From NCBI GenBank assembly GCA_017984755.1, contig JAGNYW010000022.1:1-46042 (forward strand): a DNA stretch of 46,042 nt. The letters run 5' to 3'. Position numbers and translations under genes: made by a program. The notes under the pieces are model-generated. The model saw only the letters and a program-made list of their open reading frames with translations, ran no database searches and was not told the DNA's origin. The stretch comes from Methyloversatilis sp. GTDB lineage: Bacteria > Pseudomonadota > Gammaproteobacteria > Burkholderiales > Rhodocyclaceae. How positions within the stretch are numbered: position 1 is the first letter of the stretch; each line of letters opens with the position of its first letter. Shown in pieces: positions 8,620 through 17,132 of this stretch.

Positions 8620-9044
8620 GCAGCGCTGGCGGCTTGAATACGGTGCGATTACCTGCGATGCAACCTGCTCTGTTCCGGTCGCACCAAGGTTTCAGAGAAC
8701 GCATCGCAATCACTGTATCCCACAAAAAAACCACGTCGCCTGCGAGACCGGGGTGACTTTCAATCGCGTCACCGACTGGCGTGACGCCGCCGGAATGACG
8801 TCGCGGGATGAAGCCCCGCAATGCATCGCCGCGCCACCCTCAAAAATGACGTGCCGTTTTGGTAGAAGCGATCCACTGATCGCGAACGCGAACGTTGCCC
8901 ATGTGCAGGTATCCGAGCGATGCACCGGTTCGCGATCAATGGATCGCTCCCCCAATAGACATACGTCACCACTTGTGGTCTGTGCGTCGCGTCAGCCCGA
9001 GCGCTGAACCGCGCGATGGCGCAGGCATCTGCGGCGCAGACCGC
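8620..9044. other. gene-free, repeat-rich intergenic region
   Basis: No credible gene is present between amiC and the ccoI promoter. Short open frames exist but overlap on opposite strands and match no family I recognise. The region instead contains several inverted repeats: 8642-8648 with 8679-8685, 8752-8757 with 8768-8773, 8803-8807 with 8815-8819, and a long 21-base pair of arms listed separately. A run of seven A residues lies near 8724-8730. It could be a mosaic intergenic repeat element or carry a structured RNA, but neither is shown. Confidence 0.5.
8867..8948. repeat. long imperfect inverted repeat (21-base arms)
   Basis: The left arm 8867-8887 and the right arm 8928-8948 are reverse complements at 20 of 21 positions, and the one difference can form a G-U pair in RNA. 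The loop is 40 bases. No T tract follows on either strand, so it is not a standard terminator. It lies about 100 bases beyond the amiC stop codon on that gene's strand. Confidence 0.8.
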
Positions 9045-10421
9045 TCAGAGCGACGCCATGCGCGACTTGGACAACGGCGGATTCCTGGCCAGGTAGCGGC
9101 GGATGCCGCGCATGATGGCTTCGGCCAGCTTGTCCTGGTAGACGTCGTCGGTCAGGCGCTTTTCTTCTTCCGGATTGGAGATGAACGCGGTTTCGACCAG
9201 GATGGACGGCACGTCGGGTGCCTTGAGCACCGCGAAACCGGCCTGTTCGACATGCGGCTTGTGCAGCGTGTTGACGCCACCGAGTTCGCCCAGTACGGCG
9301 CGGCCGAGCTTCATCGAATCATTCATCGTGGCGGTCTGCGACAGATCGAGCAGCGTGCGCGCGAGGTAGCGGTCCTTCACATCCAGATTGACGCCGCCGA
9401 TCAGGTCGGCCGAATTCTCGCGCTGCGCCAGCCAGCGTGCGGCGGAACTCGTGGCGCCGCTGTCCGACAGCACGAATACCGAACTGCCGCGCGCATCCGG
9501 CCGCACGAAAGCGTCGGCATGGATCGATACGAACAGGTCGGCGCGCACCTTGCGCGCCTTGGCCACGCGCGTGCCGAGCGGCACGAAGAAGTCCGCATCG
9601 CGCGTCATCACGGCACGCATGCCGGGTTCGGCATCGATCTTGGCGCGCAGGCGCCGGGCCACCTGCAGCGTCACGTTCTTTTCGTAGCTGCCGCCGCGGC
9701 CGACGGCGCCCGGGTCTTCGCCGCCATGCCCGGGATCGAGCACGATGGTGATCAGGCGGCTCACGTCGGGCTCGGCCGCCTTGGCCAGCACCTCGGGTTC
9801 GGCATCGCGCCGGGCCATCTGCTGAGTGGTCTGCGACGCCGGCTTGTCCTCCGGCGCGCGGGACGGCGCGTCCGGTTCATCCGGTGCGCTGTCGCCCTGG
9901 TGAATCATGTCGCCCTGGCGCGCCAGCTGCATCAGCGGATCGAGCGGCTGCAGCGGATACACGTCCATCACCAGCCGATGGCCGTACTGCCCGACCGGCG
10001 CCAGCGTGAACACCTGCGGCTGCACCTCGGTCTTGAGCTCCATCACGAGCCGCACCACGCCCGGCTTGTTTCGGCCGGCACGGATGAGCTTGATGTAGGG
10101 GTCGGAATCGGCAATCTTGCCCGGCAGCGTGCCGAGCACATTGTTCAGTTCGAGGCCTTCGAGATCGATGACCAGACGTTCCGGATCCTTGACCAGAAAA
10201 TGCGAGAACTTCAGCTCGGCGCGTGATTCCAGCGTGATGCGGGTATATTCCAGCGCCGGCCAGACACGCACGGCCAGCAGCGATGACAGCGCCGCGTGGC
10301 CGGGGGGACTCACCGACAGCAGCAGCGACGCGCCCGAAAATCCGAGAAAGCGGCGCCGGCTCAAGCCCTGTCCGAACGGTTCGACAGGCCGGTCACCGCG
10401 ACGCGCAGCGTATCTAGACAT
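9045..10421 (-). CDS. amiC: N-acetylmuramoyl-L-alanine amidase AmiC, Tat-exported
   Basis: The 458-residue zinc amidase cleaves septal peptidoglycan stem peptides during daughter-cell separation. It has a Tat signal (SRRRFLGFSG at 21-30), an AMIN domain at about 45-150, a Pro/Asp/Ala-rich linker, and an Amidase_3 domain from about 225 to 445. Zinc and catalytic motifs visible are DPGHGGEDPG, SIHADAF and VETAFISNPEEE. The ATG at 10419-10421 is supported by a strong Shine-Dalgarno AAGGAGG six bases upstream. That places its first 61 bases inside the 3' end of tsaE in another frame. An internal TTG just before the Arg-Arg motif, which would give a TTGA junction, is the alternative but has a weaker ribosome site. 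AmiC acts with FtsEX-controlled activators; ftsEX lies 20 kb away in this window. Confidence 0.95.
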   Translation of the reverse strand: MSRYAARRGDRPVEPFGQGLSRRRFLGFSGASLLLSVSPPGHAALSSLLAVRVWPALEYTRITLESRAELKFSHFLVKDPERLVIDLEGLELNNVLGTLPGKIADSDPYIKLIRAGRNKPGVVRLVMELKTEVQPQVFTLAPVGQYGHRLVMDVYPLQPLDPLMQLARQGDMIHQGDSAPDEPDAPSRAPEDKPASQTTQQMARRDAEPEVLAKAAEPDVSRLITIVLDPGHGGEDPGAVGRGGSYEKNVTLQVARRLRAKIDAEPGMRAVMTRDADFFVPLGTRVAKARKVRADLFVSIHADAFVRPDARGSSVFVLSDSGATSSAARWLAQRENSADLIGGVNLDVKDRYLARTLLDLSQTATMNDSMKLGRAVLGELGGVNTLHKPHVEQAGFAVLKAPDVPSILVETAFISNPEEEKRLTDDVYQDKLAEAIMRGIRRYLARNPPLSKSRMASL

Positions 10422-10891
10422 GCCCGCCCTCCTTCACTGCCGGCGGACAACTGCGCGCGGCGCGCTTCGCCGACCACGGCGAGTGCGATGCGCAGATCGG
10501 GCTGCGGCAGATGACCGCCCGCCTTGTCGGGCCACTCGACCAGACAGACGCCGGCAACATCGCCGGTTTGCCCGAAATATTCGTCCAGCCCAGCTTCGAT
10601 GAATTCATCCGGATGTGTGAATCGATAAAAATCAAAGTGATACACGGGGAAGTTTAAGCTAGAAATAGCATAAGATTCAAGCAATGTGAAGGTCGGGCTT
10701 TTCACCTTTCCCGCATGCCCGAACGCCCGCAGCAGGCCACGCACCAGTGTGGTCTTGCCGGCGCCCAGATCGCCATCGAGAAAAACGGTCAATCCGGGCT
10801 TGAGAACGTGCGCCAGCAGGGCGCCAAGCTCTTCGGTGGCGGCAGTATCGGCAAGATCGAGGCTGAAACAGGCAGTGTCGGAAGCAGACAT
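10361..10891 (-). CDS. tsaE: tRNA t6A biosynthesis ATPase TsaE
   Basis: The 176-residue protein is the ATPase partner of the TsaB-TsaD complex that makes N6-threonylcarbamoyladenosine at position 37 of ANN-decoding tRNAs. The P-loop GDLGAGKTTLVRGLL is at about residues 40-54. The family's KSPTFTLLESY segment follows at about 63-73, then FYRFTHPDEF and LVEWPDKAG. The start at 10889-10891 gives a normal family length; an open frame reaching 12016 is antisense to queG and is rejected. Its last 61 bases overlap amiC. The tsaE-amiC order is common in proteobacteria. It is divergent from queG with 60 bases between the starts. Confidence 0.94.
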   Translation of the reverse strand: MSASDTACFSLDLADTAATEELGALLAHVLKPGLTVFLDGDLGAGKTTLVRGLLRAFGHAGKVKSPTFTLLESYAISSLNFPVYHFDFYRFTHPDEFIEAGLDEYFGQTGDVAGVCLVEWPDKAGGHLPQPDLRIALAVVGEARRAQLSAGSEGGRACLDTLRVAVTGLSNRSDRA

Positions 10892-10951
10892 GACAATCAA
10901 CGCAGAGTCGGAACGGACTCCATTATCAATCGCGGAAGGCGTAGCGTCGGC

Positions 10952-12040
10952 ATGAACGACACCCTGCCCGCCACGCCGGAACAGCTGGCCGCGCGCATCC
11001 GCGACTGGGGGCGCGAGCTCGGCTTTGCATCCGTCGGCTTCGCCGGCGTCGATCTGGGCGAAGCGGAAACGCGGCTGATCGACTGGCTGGCGGCCGGTCG
11101 TCACGGCGACATGCACTATATGGAACGCCACGGCGCGACGCGCGCCCGGCCGGCTGAACTGGTGCCGGGCACTACCTCGATCATCAGCGTGCGCATGGCC
11201 TACTGGCCCGCGCCATCCGAAGCTGCCGATGCGCAGGCCGTGCTCGACGACCCCGAGGCCGGGTACGTTTCCCGCTACGCGCTCGGCCGCGACTATCACA
11301 AGGTGCTGCGCGCCCGGCTGCAGGCGCTGGCCGAACGCATCGAAGCGCTGGTCGGCCCGTTCGGCTACCGCGCCTTCACCGATTCCGCACCGGTCATGGA
11401 AGTCGAGATCGCGCGCCGCGCGGCGCTGGGCTGGCGCGGCAAGCACACGCTGCTGATCCATCGTGACGCAGGTTCGCTGTTCTTCCTCGGCGAGCTGTAT
11501 ACCAATCTGCCGCTGCCGCCCGACCCGCCGCAGGCCGATCACTGCGGCACCTGCACACGCTGCATCGACGTGTGCCCGACCGGCGCCATCGTCGCGCCGT
11601 ATCAGCTGGACGCGCGCCTGTGCGTGTCCTACCTCACCATCGAACTGGACGGCGCCATCCCCGAAGCGCTGCGCCCGGCCATCGGCAACCGCATCTACGG
11701 CTGCGACGACTGTCAGCTCGTATGTCCGTGGAACCGCCACGCCCAACTGGCGGTGGAGCCTGACTTCGCCGTGCGCAACGGGCTCGACCGTGCATCGCTC
11801 GCCGAGCTGTTCGCGTGGAGCGAAGCAGAATTCGACGCCCGCCTCGCCGGCAGCGCGATCCGCCGCATCGGTCACGAGCGCTGGCTGCGCAACATCGCAG
11901 TGGCGCTGGGCAACGCGCCCCGTTCCGCCGCAGCCCGCGACGCCCTGACCGCCCGCGCCGATCACCCGTCGGCCACGGTGCGCGAACACATCGGCTGGGC
12001 GCTCGCCCGACAACATTCACCGGATGCATCCCATGACTGA
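10952..12040 (+). CDS. queG: epoxyqueuosine reductase QueG
   Basis: The 362-residue cobalamin- and iron-sulphur-dependent enzyme reduces epoxyqueuosine to queuosine in tRNA, the last step of that modification. The N-terminal half carries the GRHGDMHYMERH region and the SAPVMEVEIARRAALGWRGKHT block. Two 4Fe-4S motifs follow: CGTCTRCIDVCP at about residues 196-207 and CDDCQLVCPWN at about 251-261. A short helical repeat domain forms the C-terminus. The ATG at 10952 opens the standard N-terminus (MNDTLPATPEQLAARIRDWG); the in-frame region upstream is antisense to tsaE. The stop at 12038-12040 overlaps the start of slyX. Confidence 0.95.
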   Translation: MNDTLPATPEQLAARIRDWGRELGFASVGFAGVDLGEAETRLIDWLAAGRHGDMHYMERHGATRARPAELVPGTTSIISVRMAYWPAPSEAADAQAVLDDPEAGYVSRYALGRDYHKVLRARLQALAERIEALVGPFGYRAFTDSAPVMEVEIARRAALGWRGKHTLLIHRDAGSLFFLGELYTNLPLPPDPPQADHCGTCTRCIDVCPTGAIVAPYQLDARLCVSYLTIELDGAIPEALRPAIGNRIYGCDDCQLVCPWNRHAQLAVEPDFAVRNGLDRASLAELFAWSEAEFDARLAGSAIRRIGHERWLRNIAVALGNAPRSAAARDALTARADHPSATVREHIGWALARQHSPDASHD

Positions 12041-12266
12041 TCCACGGAACACCGAACGCCTCGACGACCTCGAGGCACGCATCACGCTGATGGACGATAT
12101 GCTCGATGCGCTGAACCGCACCGTGTTCGAACAGCAGCGCCAGATCGAATCGCTGCAGCAGCAGCTGCGCCATGTCTATCAACAGATGCAGTCACAATCG
12201 CAGTCCGCCGACGCCCAGCTGGACGTCACCCCCGACCCGCGACAGGACATTCCGCCGCACTACTGA
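12033..12266 (+). CDS. slyX: SlyX family protein
   Basis: This small protein of 77 residues is an almost continuous coiled coil (ERLDDLEARITLMDDMLDALN through QQQLRHVYQQM) ending in the family's PPHY terminus. SlyX has no assigned biochemical role. The ATG at 12033 overlaps the queG stop by eight bases, so translation is probably coupled; an ATG three codons upstream (12024) is equally in frame. The gene is convergent with gluQ, with about 120 featureless bases between their ends. Confidence 0.9.
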   Translation: MTDPRNTERLDDLEARITLMDDMLDALNRTVFEQQRQIESLQQQLRHVYQQMQSQSQSADAQLDVTPDPRQDIPPHY

Positions 12267-12385
12267 CGTACTGATCAGGAAGCTGGCATTGCGCCACATG
12301 CGGGTTTCGTAGAGCGATTCCGTTCCGAAAACCGCCGTCCCGCGTCGCATCGGCATCGTACCGTCGTGATCGACGCCCTGCCGTT

Positions 12386-13276
12386 CTAGTCTCCCGCCGG
12401 TGCGCTGCCACACGACGCCAGCTGCCAGTGCGCAATCGCCCACGCAAGCAGGCTGTGACGATCGCCGGCGACCGCATCCGGCGGGGGATGATTCAGGAAG
12501 CACAGCGCCTCAGCCAGATCGGCCACCGCATTGCGCGGATCGAGGGGCGCCGCCAGCGTCTGCTTCGACAGCTTCTCGCCATTCGGGGCAAGCACCAGGG
12601 GCACGTGAGCGTAGAGTGGCTGCGCCACGCCCAAGGCGCGCTGCAGCAGGATCTGGCGTGGCGTCGACGTCAGCAGATCGGTGCCGCGCACAACGTCGGT
12701 CACACCCTGTTCCGCATCATCGACCACCACCGCAAGCTGGTAGGCGCAGTAACCGTCGGCACGCCACAGCACGAAATCGCCGATGTCGGCCGCAACGTCG
12801 AGCGACTGCGGGCCCTGCACCGCATCGTGGAACGTCACCTCACCCGGCGGCACGCGGAAGCGCCACGCGCGCGGCGGGACATCGTCGCGGCCGCGGCAGG
12901 TGCCGGGATATCTGCGCGTGCCGTCGAGCGCCAGCGGCTCATGCTCAAGGTCGCGCCGCGTGCATGCGCAGGCGAAGGCATGACCACGGGTGATGAGCCG
13001 GTCGAGCGCCGCGCGATAGCGATCGGTGCGCAGGCTCTGCCAGGCCAGCTCGCCGTCCCAGTGCAGGCCGAGCGCTTCGAGCTGATGCAGGATGGAGTCG
13101 GCCGCCGCCTTGGTGCAGCGTGGAACGTCAACGTCTTCCATGCGCAGCAGCCACTGACCGCCGTGCGCGCGGGCATCCAGCCAGCTCGCCAGCGCGGCCA
13201 CCAGCGAACCCTTGTGCAGGGGGCCGGTCGGACTCGGAGCGAACCGCCCGACGTAAGCGCGACTATCGTCTACCAT
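12386..13276 (-). CDS. gluQ: glutamyl-Q tRNA(Asp) synthetase GluQ
   Basis: The 296-residue protein is a truncated glutamyl-tRNA synthetase paralogue that glutamylates the queuosine base of tRNA-Asp rather than a tRNA end. The class I HIGH-like motif is in APSPTGPLHKGSL at about residues 12-24, and the KMSKS-like KLSKQT is at about 235-240. Zinc-binding Cys residues are in the CACTRRDL and YPGTC segments at about 98-120. The anticodon-binding domain is absent, as expected. Start at 13274-13276 (MVDDSRAYVGRFAPSPTG). queG, which completes queuosine, is less than 400 bases away on the opposite strand, so two queuosine-linked tRNA enzymes sit side by side. Confidence 0.95.
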   Translation of the reverse strand: MVDDSRAYVGRFAPSPTGPLHKGSLVAALASWLDARAHGGQWLLRMEDVDVPRCTKAAADSILHQLEALGLHWDGELAWQSLRTDRYRAALDRLITRGHAFACACTRRDLEHEPLALDGTRRYPGTCRGRDDVPPRAWRFRVPPGEVTFHDAVQGPQSLDVAADIGDFVLWRADGYCAYQLAVVVDDAEQGVTDVVRGTDLLTSTPRQILLQRALGVAQPLYAHVPLVLAPNGEKLSKQTLAAPLDPRNAVADLAEALCFLNHPPPDAVAGDRHSLLAWAIAHWQLASCGSAPAGD

Positions 13277-13338
13277 GCGGGCTCGCGCCAGTGCGACACG
13301 CCACCACACTCAAAGCCGGACCGATTCCAAGGACACCC

Positions 13339-13716
13339 ATGGCCACCCTCGAACTCACCGCAGACACGTTCAACACGACAATCGAAAACAACCCCTTCGT
13401 GCTCATCGATTTCTGGGCCTCGTGGTGCAGCCCCTGCCGCAATTTTGCCCCGGTATTCGAAGCCGCGTCGGAAAAGCATCCCGACATCGTGTTCGCGAAG
13501 ATCAACACCGAGAACGAACAGGGCATCGCCGCGGAATTCGGCATCCGCTCCATTCCCACGCTGATGCTGTTCCGCGACCAGATCATCCTCTACTCGGAAG
13601 CTGGCGCCCTGCCCGCCATGCAGCTCGAACAGCTGATCGAACAGGCCCGCGCGCTCGACATGGACACAGTCCGCGCAGAAATGGCCGAAACGGCTGCGAA
13701 GGAAGCGAAGGGCTGA
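13339..13716 (+). CDS. thioredoxin-fold protein with CSPC active site
   Basis: The 125-residue protein is a single thioredoxin domain. FWASWCSPCRNF places the redox pair at C30 and C33, and the cis-proline is in RSIPTLMLF at about residue 76. Classical thioredoxin 1 has CGPC; here the dipeptide is Ser-Pro. The C-terminal tail (AEMAETAAKEAKG) is longer and charged. There is no signal peptide, so it should be a cytoplasmic disulphide reductase or redox sensor; the partner is unknown. An AAGGA ribosome site lies just upstream. The gene is divergent from gluQ with about 60 bases between. Confidence 0.9.
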   Translation: MATLELTADTFNTTIENNPFVLIDFWASWCSPCRNFAPVFEAASEKHPDIVFAKINTENEQGIAAEFGIRSIPTLMLFRDQIILYSEAGALPAMQLEQLIEQARALDMDTVRAEMAETAAKEAKG

Positions 13717-13732
13717 TTGCTGCATATATTCA

Positions 13733-13753
13733 GAGCCTCCCGGACGGAGGCTC
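13733..13753. terminator. hairpin after the thioredoxin-like gene, weak terminator candidate
   Basis: A perfect 8-base-pair stem, GAGCCTCC (13733-13740) with GGAGGCTC (13746-13753), encloses a five-base loop 17 bases after the stop codon. No T run follows on either strand, so termination is only possible, not assured. Confidence 0.35.
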
Positions 13754-13878
13754 GATCAGGGATAGTTGCCGCCACCGGCCCCGGCATCCATCCGGATGGC
13801 TCTGCTTTCGATCACTTCGGCAAAGCAGGCTGCGTCAGAACCCTCCGGTCGGCGATGGCCAAATCGATTCCCCCGCCA

Positions 13879-14793
13879 TCAATCAGGGAGTGGTCGTAGA
13901 AGGAACTCGTCGAATGCCGCGCAGAACGCTTCCGGCATTTCGAAGTACGGCATCGCGCCCGACTGGAATACGGTGACGGACCAGTCGGGTTTGCCGGTGA
14001 CGATGCTCAGGCCGCGGAAATCCTTGAAGTCTCCGCGCACGCCGTGGCTGACCCAGACCGCGTTCGTGACGGCTTCGTAGACGGTATGGATGTCGGCGCT
14101 GAACAGGGCACCGGACAGGAAATACAGCGGTGCGTACCGGGCGCCGGGGTAACGCGTGGTCAGCAGGTCGTACGCCCACATGGTTTCGTCGATGTTCCTG
14201 CTGCCGAAGGTCCGCTCGAGGAAGTAGCGGATGACGCCGGGCCGGGTCAGCAGCCGGAACAGGCCGTCGGCCCACAGCGGCGCACTCAGGATGGCGCGCA
14301 GCCCGGGCACTTCGCGCGTGCTGCAGGGCGGGCCGCGTCGTGGTGTCAGACCGTTGACGCCGGTCGGACTGACCAGCGCAAGGCGGCCCCAGCGCGCCGG
14401 GCGTTCGGTGGCGGCGCGGACGAGGTATTCGCAGCCGAGCGAAACGGCCAGCGCGTCGATCGGAACGTCACCGCACAGCCGGCCGATGTGATCGGCTGCG
14501 GTATGCAGGGCATCGGTCATCAGGCGCGGTGAATAGACCCGGTCCTCGCGCGGGCTGAAGCCATAGCCGGGCAGGTCGAGCGCGAATACCGTGCGCGTGG
14601 CACCGTAATGCTCGTACAGCGGACGCACCTCGGCCGCCGAGGCTGCGGCGTTGACGCTGTGAATCAGCAGCATCGGCGGACCGGAACCCATGCGATAGCA
14701 GTTGAGTCCGTCGAAGCAGAGGCGTTCGCCCGGCAATGCGGGGGGCAGGTCGTGGCCCTGATCGGGACCCGCGAGGTCATGGTGTGTCGTCAT
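13879..14793 (-). CDS. alpha/beta hydrolase with atypical nucleophile elbow
   Basis: The product of about 304 residues has an alpha/beta hydrolase fold of the haloperoxidase/lipase type. Visible are LLIHSVNAA in the oxyanion region, FALDLPGYGFS, and the nucleophile elbow LAVSLGCEYLV, where Ser sits in A-V-S-L-G rather than G-x-S-x-G. A C-terminal IVTGKPD segment precedes the end, but no clear catalytic His in a family context is obvious there. I took the ATG at 14791-14793 (MTTHHDLAG); an ATG three codons upstream is also possible. It lies 88 bases downstream of the DUF3616 gene on the same strand. The function is unknown. Confidence 0.8.
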   Translation of the reverse strand: MTTHHDLAGPDQGHDLPPALPGERLCFDGLNCYRMGSGPPMLLIHSVNAAASAAEVRPLYEHYGATRTVFALDLPGYGFSPREDRVYSPRLMTDALHTAADHIGRLCGDVPIDALAVSLGCEYLVRAATERPARWGRLALVSPTGVNGLTPRRGPPCSTREVPGLRAILSAPLWADGLFRLLTRPGVIRYFLERTFGSRNIDETMWAYDLLTTRYPGARYAPLYFLSGALFSADIHTVYEAVTNAVWVSHGVRGDFKDFRGLSIVTGKPDWSVTVFQSGAMPYFEMPEAFCAAFDEFLLRPLPD

Positions 14794-14881
14794 CGGTCGC
14801 ATTCTGCAGCCTTCGCGTATTCACGAGCACGGAATCGATCCCGCTTCGACTATCGCATGGAGCACCGGGGTCGCCGGAGCG

Positions 14882-15817
14882 TCATCGGGCGATGTTCAAC
14901 TGCCCCGGATCCAGCATGAGGAAGCGGGCGCAGCGACCTTTCGCCCGGTCGCCGTCATCGCTCACGATGATGATTTTCTGGTGGCCGTCGATGATGGCCG
15001 GACAGATGCCCTCGGCACGCTCGAAACCCGGCAGGCCGGCGACGTCGACACGTCGTGCGGGGTCACCGGGAAGGCCGCTCCAGAACCAGAGGCGGAAATG
15101 CGCCGTTCCGCCCGCCACCGGACCACTGCTCAGCAGGTAGCCGCCGAGCGAAGGAATGCGGCCGAGGCTGCGCAGGCCGTCGCCGTCGAGGTCGAGCGTG
15201 ATCAACGACGACGCAATGCGCGGCGGTTCGTCGGCATCGAACATCGCCGCGCTGTTTTCGACGCCGACGATCAATGCCCGACCGTCCAGCAGCGGGCTGC
15301 GGAAACCAATCAGCAGCGTATGGCCGTCCAGGCCGAATTCCAGCGCCTCGATGTTCAGACCGCCCTCACCCTTCACGTCGAGTTTCGCCGCCGCGGCTGC
15401 GAGCACCGGATGCGCGGCCAGCAGGGCCGGCTTCAACCCCTTGACGACCCGGGGCGTGACCACGCAGCCCTCCTCGATCCGGAAGCGGACGAGCTTGTCG
15501 CGCGACTTCCTTTCGTCGCCGTCATCATCGCGGGAATGCGACGTGATGGCGTGGATGTTTCCGGCGTGGTCCAGCGCAATGCCTTCGAGATCGTCCAGCT
15601 TCCAGAAACCGTCGCCGGAATCGAGCCACCCTGCCAGCCAGCCCGGTCGCAGCGGCGTGCTGTCGACACGTCCGTCGGGATCGATGGTGACCAGACTGAA
15701 CGGACGCTGTTTTTCATCTTCCAGCACCAGGAAGCACCCGTCCGCCAGCTGCTGGATGGCGGACGGCTCATGGATGCCGGTCAGCGGCAGGAATGCGGGC
15801 GTGTCGTGTGCCATCAT
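14882..15817 (-). CDS. DUF3616 domain-containing protein
   Basis: The 311-residue protein fits DUF3616, a predicted beta-propeller-like family of unknown function. Its features are an early FLPLTGIHEPSAIQQL segment, the KLDDLEGIALD block, and the family core LNIEALEFGLDGHTLLIGFRSPL at about residues 152-174. Further on are DLDGDGLRSLGRIPSLGGYL and a final GFERAEGICPA with a DDGDRAKGR loop. No signal peptide is evident, so it is probably cytoplasmic. Two adjacent ATG codons begin the gene. It is transcribed towards the alpha/beta hydrolase and lies beyond the ychF terminator, so it must have its own promoter in 15818-15960. Confidence 0.82.
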   Translation of the reverse strand: MMAHDTPAFLPLTGIHEPSAIQQLADGCFLVLEDEKQRPFSLVTIDPDGRVDSTPLRPGWLAGWLDSGDGFWKLDDLEGIALDHAGNIHAITSHSRDDDGDERKSRDKLVRFRIEEGCVVTPRVVKGLKPALLAAHPVLAAAAAKLDVKGEGGLNIEALEFGLDGHTLLIGFRSPLLDGRALIVGVENSAAMFDADEPPRIASSLITLDLDGDGLRSLGRIPSLGGYLLSSGPVAGGTAHFRLWFWSGLPGDPARRVDVAGLPGFERAEGICPAIIDGHQKIIIVSDDGDRAKGRCARFLMLDPGQLNIAR

Positions 15818-15964
15818 GATTTCGCTGCCTTTCGCGCGTCGCGCGGATACTCATGCAGAAACATTTCGCCGACGCACCGGCCGGCAGCCACACGATAGCC
15901 CGACCGCCGGGTGCCCCGCCAGCCGGACTTCGCGCAGCGGGTTGCAATGCGCGGGCGCATCACG

Positions 15965-15998
15965 AAAAAGCCCCGATCTCCGTCCGGACATCGGGGCT
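15965..15998 (-). terminator. rho-independent terminator downstream of ychF
   Basis: On the minus strand the stem AGCCCCGAT (15998-15990) pairs with ATCGGGGCT (15977-15969), followed by five T residues (15969-15965 region). It lies about 40 bases after the ychF stop and closes the long pth-ychF operon series. Confidence 0.88.
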
Positions 15999-16040
15999 TC
16001 GGCTTCACGCGGGGGCTGACGGCGATTCCGCCGGCTTACG

Positions 16041-17132
16041 TCACACGTTGAACAGGAAGTTCAGTACGTCGCCGTCCTTGACCACGTATTCCTTGCCTTC
16101 GGCACGCATCTTGCCGGCTTCCTTGGCGCCGTGTTCGCCCTTGCAGGCGATGAAGTCATCGAACGCAATGGTCTGCGCACGGATGAAGCCGCGCTCGAAG
16201 TCGGTATGGATGACGCCGGCTGCCTGCGGCGCGGTGTCGCCCTTGTGTATGGTCCAGGCGCGCACTTCCTTCACGCCCGCGGTGAAGTAGGTCTGCAGGC
16301 CGAGCAGATCGTAGCCGGCGCGGATGAGGCGGTTCAGGCCCGGCTCTTCCAGACCGAGATCGCTCAGGAAGGCCATCTTGTCCGCGTCATCGAGATCGGC
16401 CAGTTCGGCTTCGATCTTGGCGCACAGGGCCACGACCGGCGCGCCTTCCTTCGCGGCATGTTCGCGCAGGCGGTCGAGATAGGGATTGTCCCGGAAGCCG
16501 CCTTCATCGACATTGCCGACGTACATGGCGGGCTTGAGCGTCATCAGGCACAGCGGTTTGAGCAGCAGCTTTTCGTCGTCGCTGAGTGCCAGCGTGCGTG
16601 CCGGCTTGCCTTCGTTCAGGTGCGGCAGCATCTTTTCCAGCACGGCACACAGCTTCTGTGCGTCCTTGTCGCCGGCGCGCGCCTTCTTGCTGTCGCGGTT
16701 CAGCGTGCGCTCGACCACGGCCAGATCGGACAACCCGAGCTCGGTCACGATGGTTTCGATGTCGGCGATCGGGTCAACGCGGCCATTCACATGCACCACG
16801 TTCTCGTCGTCGAAGCAGCGCACGACATTGACGATGGCATCGGTCTCGCGGATGTTGGCCAGGAACTGGTTGCCCAGCCCTTCGCCCTTGCTCGCACCTG
16901 CGACCAGACCGGCGATGTCGACGAATTCGACGATGGCCGGCTGGATCTTCTGCGGCTTGACGATTTCGGACAGTGCGGCGAGGCGCGGATCAGGTACCTC
17001 CACGATGCCGACGTTCGGCTCGATGGTGCAGAACGGATAGTTCTCCGCCGCGATGCCGGCCTTGGTCAGCGCGTTGAACAGTGTGGATTTGCCGACGTTG
17101 GGCAGACCGACGATGCCGCATTTGAGGCTCAT
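16041..17132 (-). CDS. ychF: redox-regulated ATPase YchF (Obg-family)
   Basis: The 363-residue P-loop protein belongs to the Obg/HflX class but binds ATP, because its G4 motif is altered (family knowledge). The P-loop [14 protein letters not shown] is at residues 9-22, the switch segment [19 protein letters not shown] follows at about 68-86, and a C-terminal TGS-like domain ([26 protein letters not shown]-type region) ends the protein. It associates with ribosomes and modulates oxidative stress responses in E. coli. The ATG overlaps the pth stop in an ATGA junction, the conserved pth-ychF pairing. Confidence 0.97.
   Translation of the reverse strand: MSLKCGIVGLPNVGKSTLFNALTKAGIAAENYPFCTIEPNVGIVEVPDPRLAALSEIVKPQKIQPAIVEFVDIAGLVAGASKGEGLGNQFLANIRETDAIVNVVRCFDDENVVHVNGRVDPIADIETIVTELGLSDLAVVERTLNRDSKKARAGDKDAQKLCAVLEKMLPHLNEGKPARTLALSDDEKLLLKPLCLMTLKPAMYVGNVDEGGFRDNPYLDRLREHAAKEGAPVVALCAKIEAELADLDDADKMAFLSDLGLEEPGLNRLIRAGYDLLGLQTYFTAGVKEVRAWTIHKGDTAPQAAGVIHTDFERGFIRAQTIAFDDFIACKGEHGAKEAGKMRAEGKEYVVKDGDVLNFLFNV

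Noticed and set aside
8600-8955. Two short minus-strand open frames in the ccoI-amiC gap
   Set aside because: They overlap each other in different frames, match no recognised family and span the inverted repeats; probably non-coding.
10361-12016. Long open frame antisense to queG ending in tsaE
   Set aside because: Only the last 176 residues match a known family (TsaE); the rest is the complement of queG and has shadow composition.
12386-13276. KLSKQ instead of KMSKS in GluQ as a possible defect
   Set aside because: This variation is normal in GluQ proteins, so it is not a sign of inactivation.
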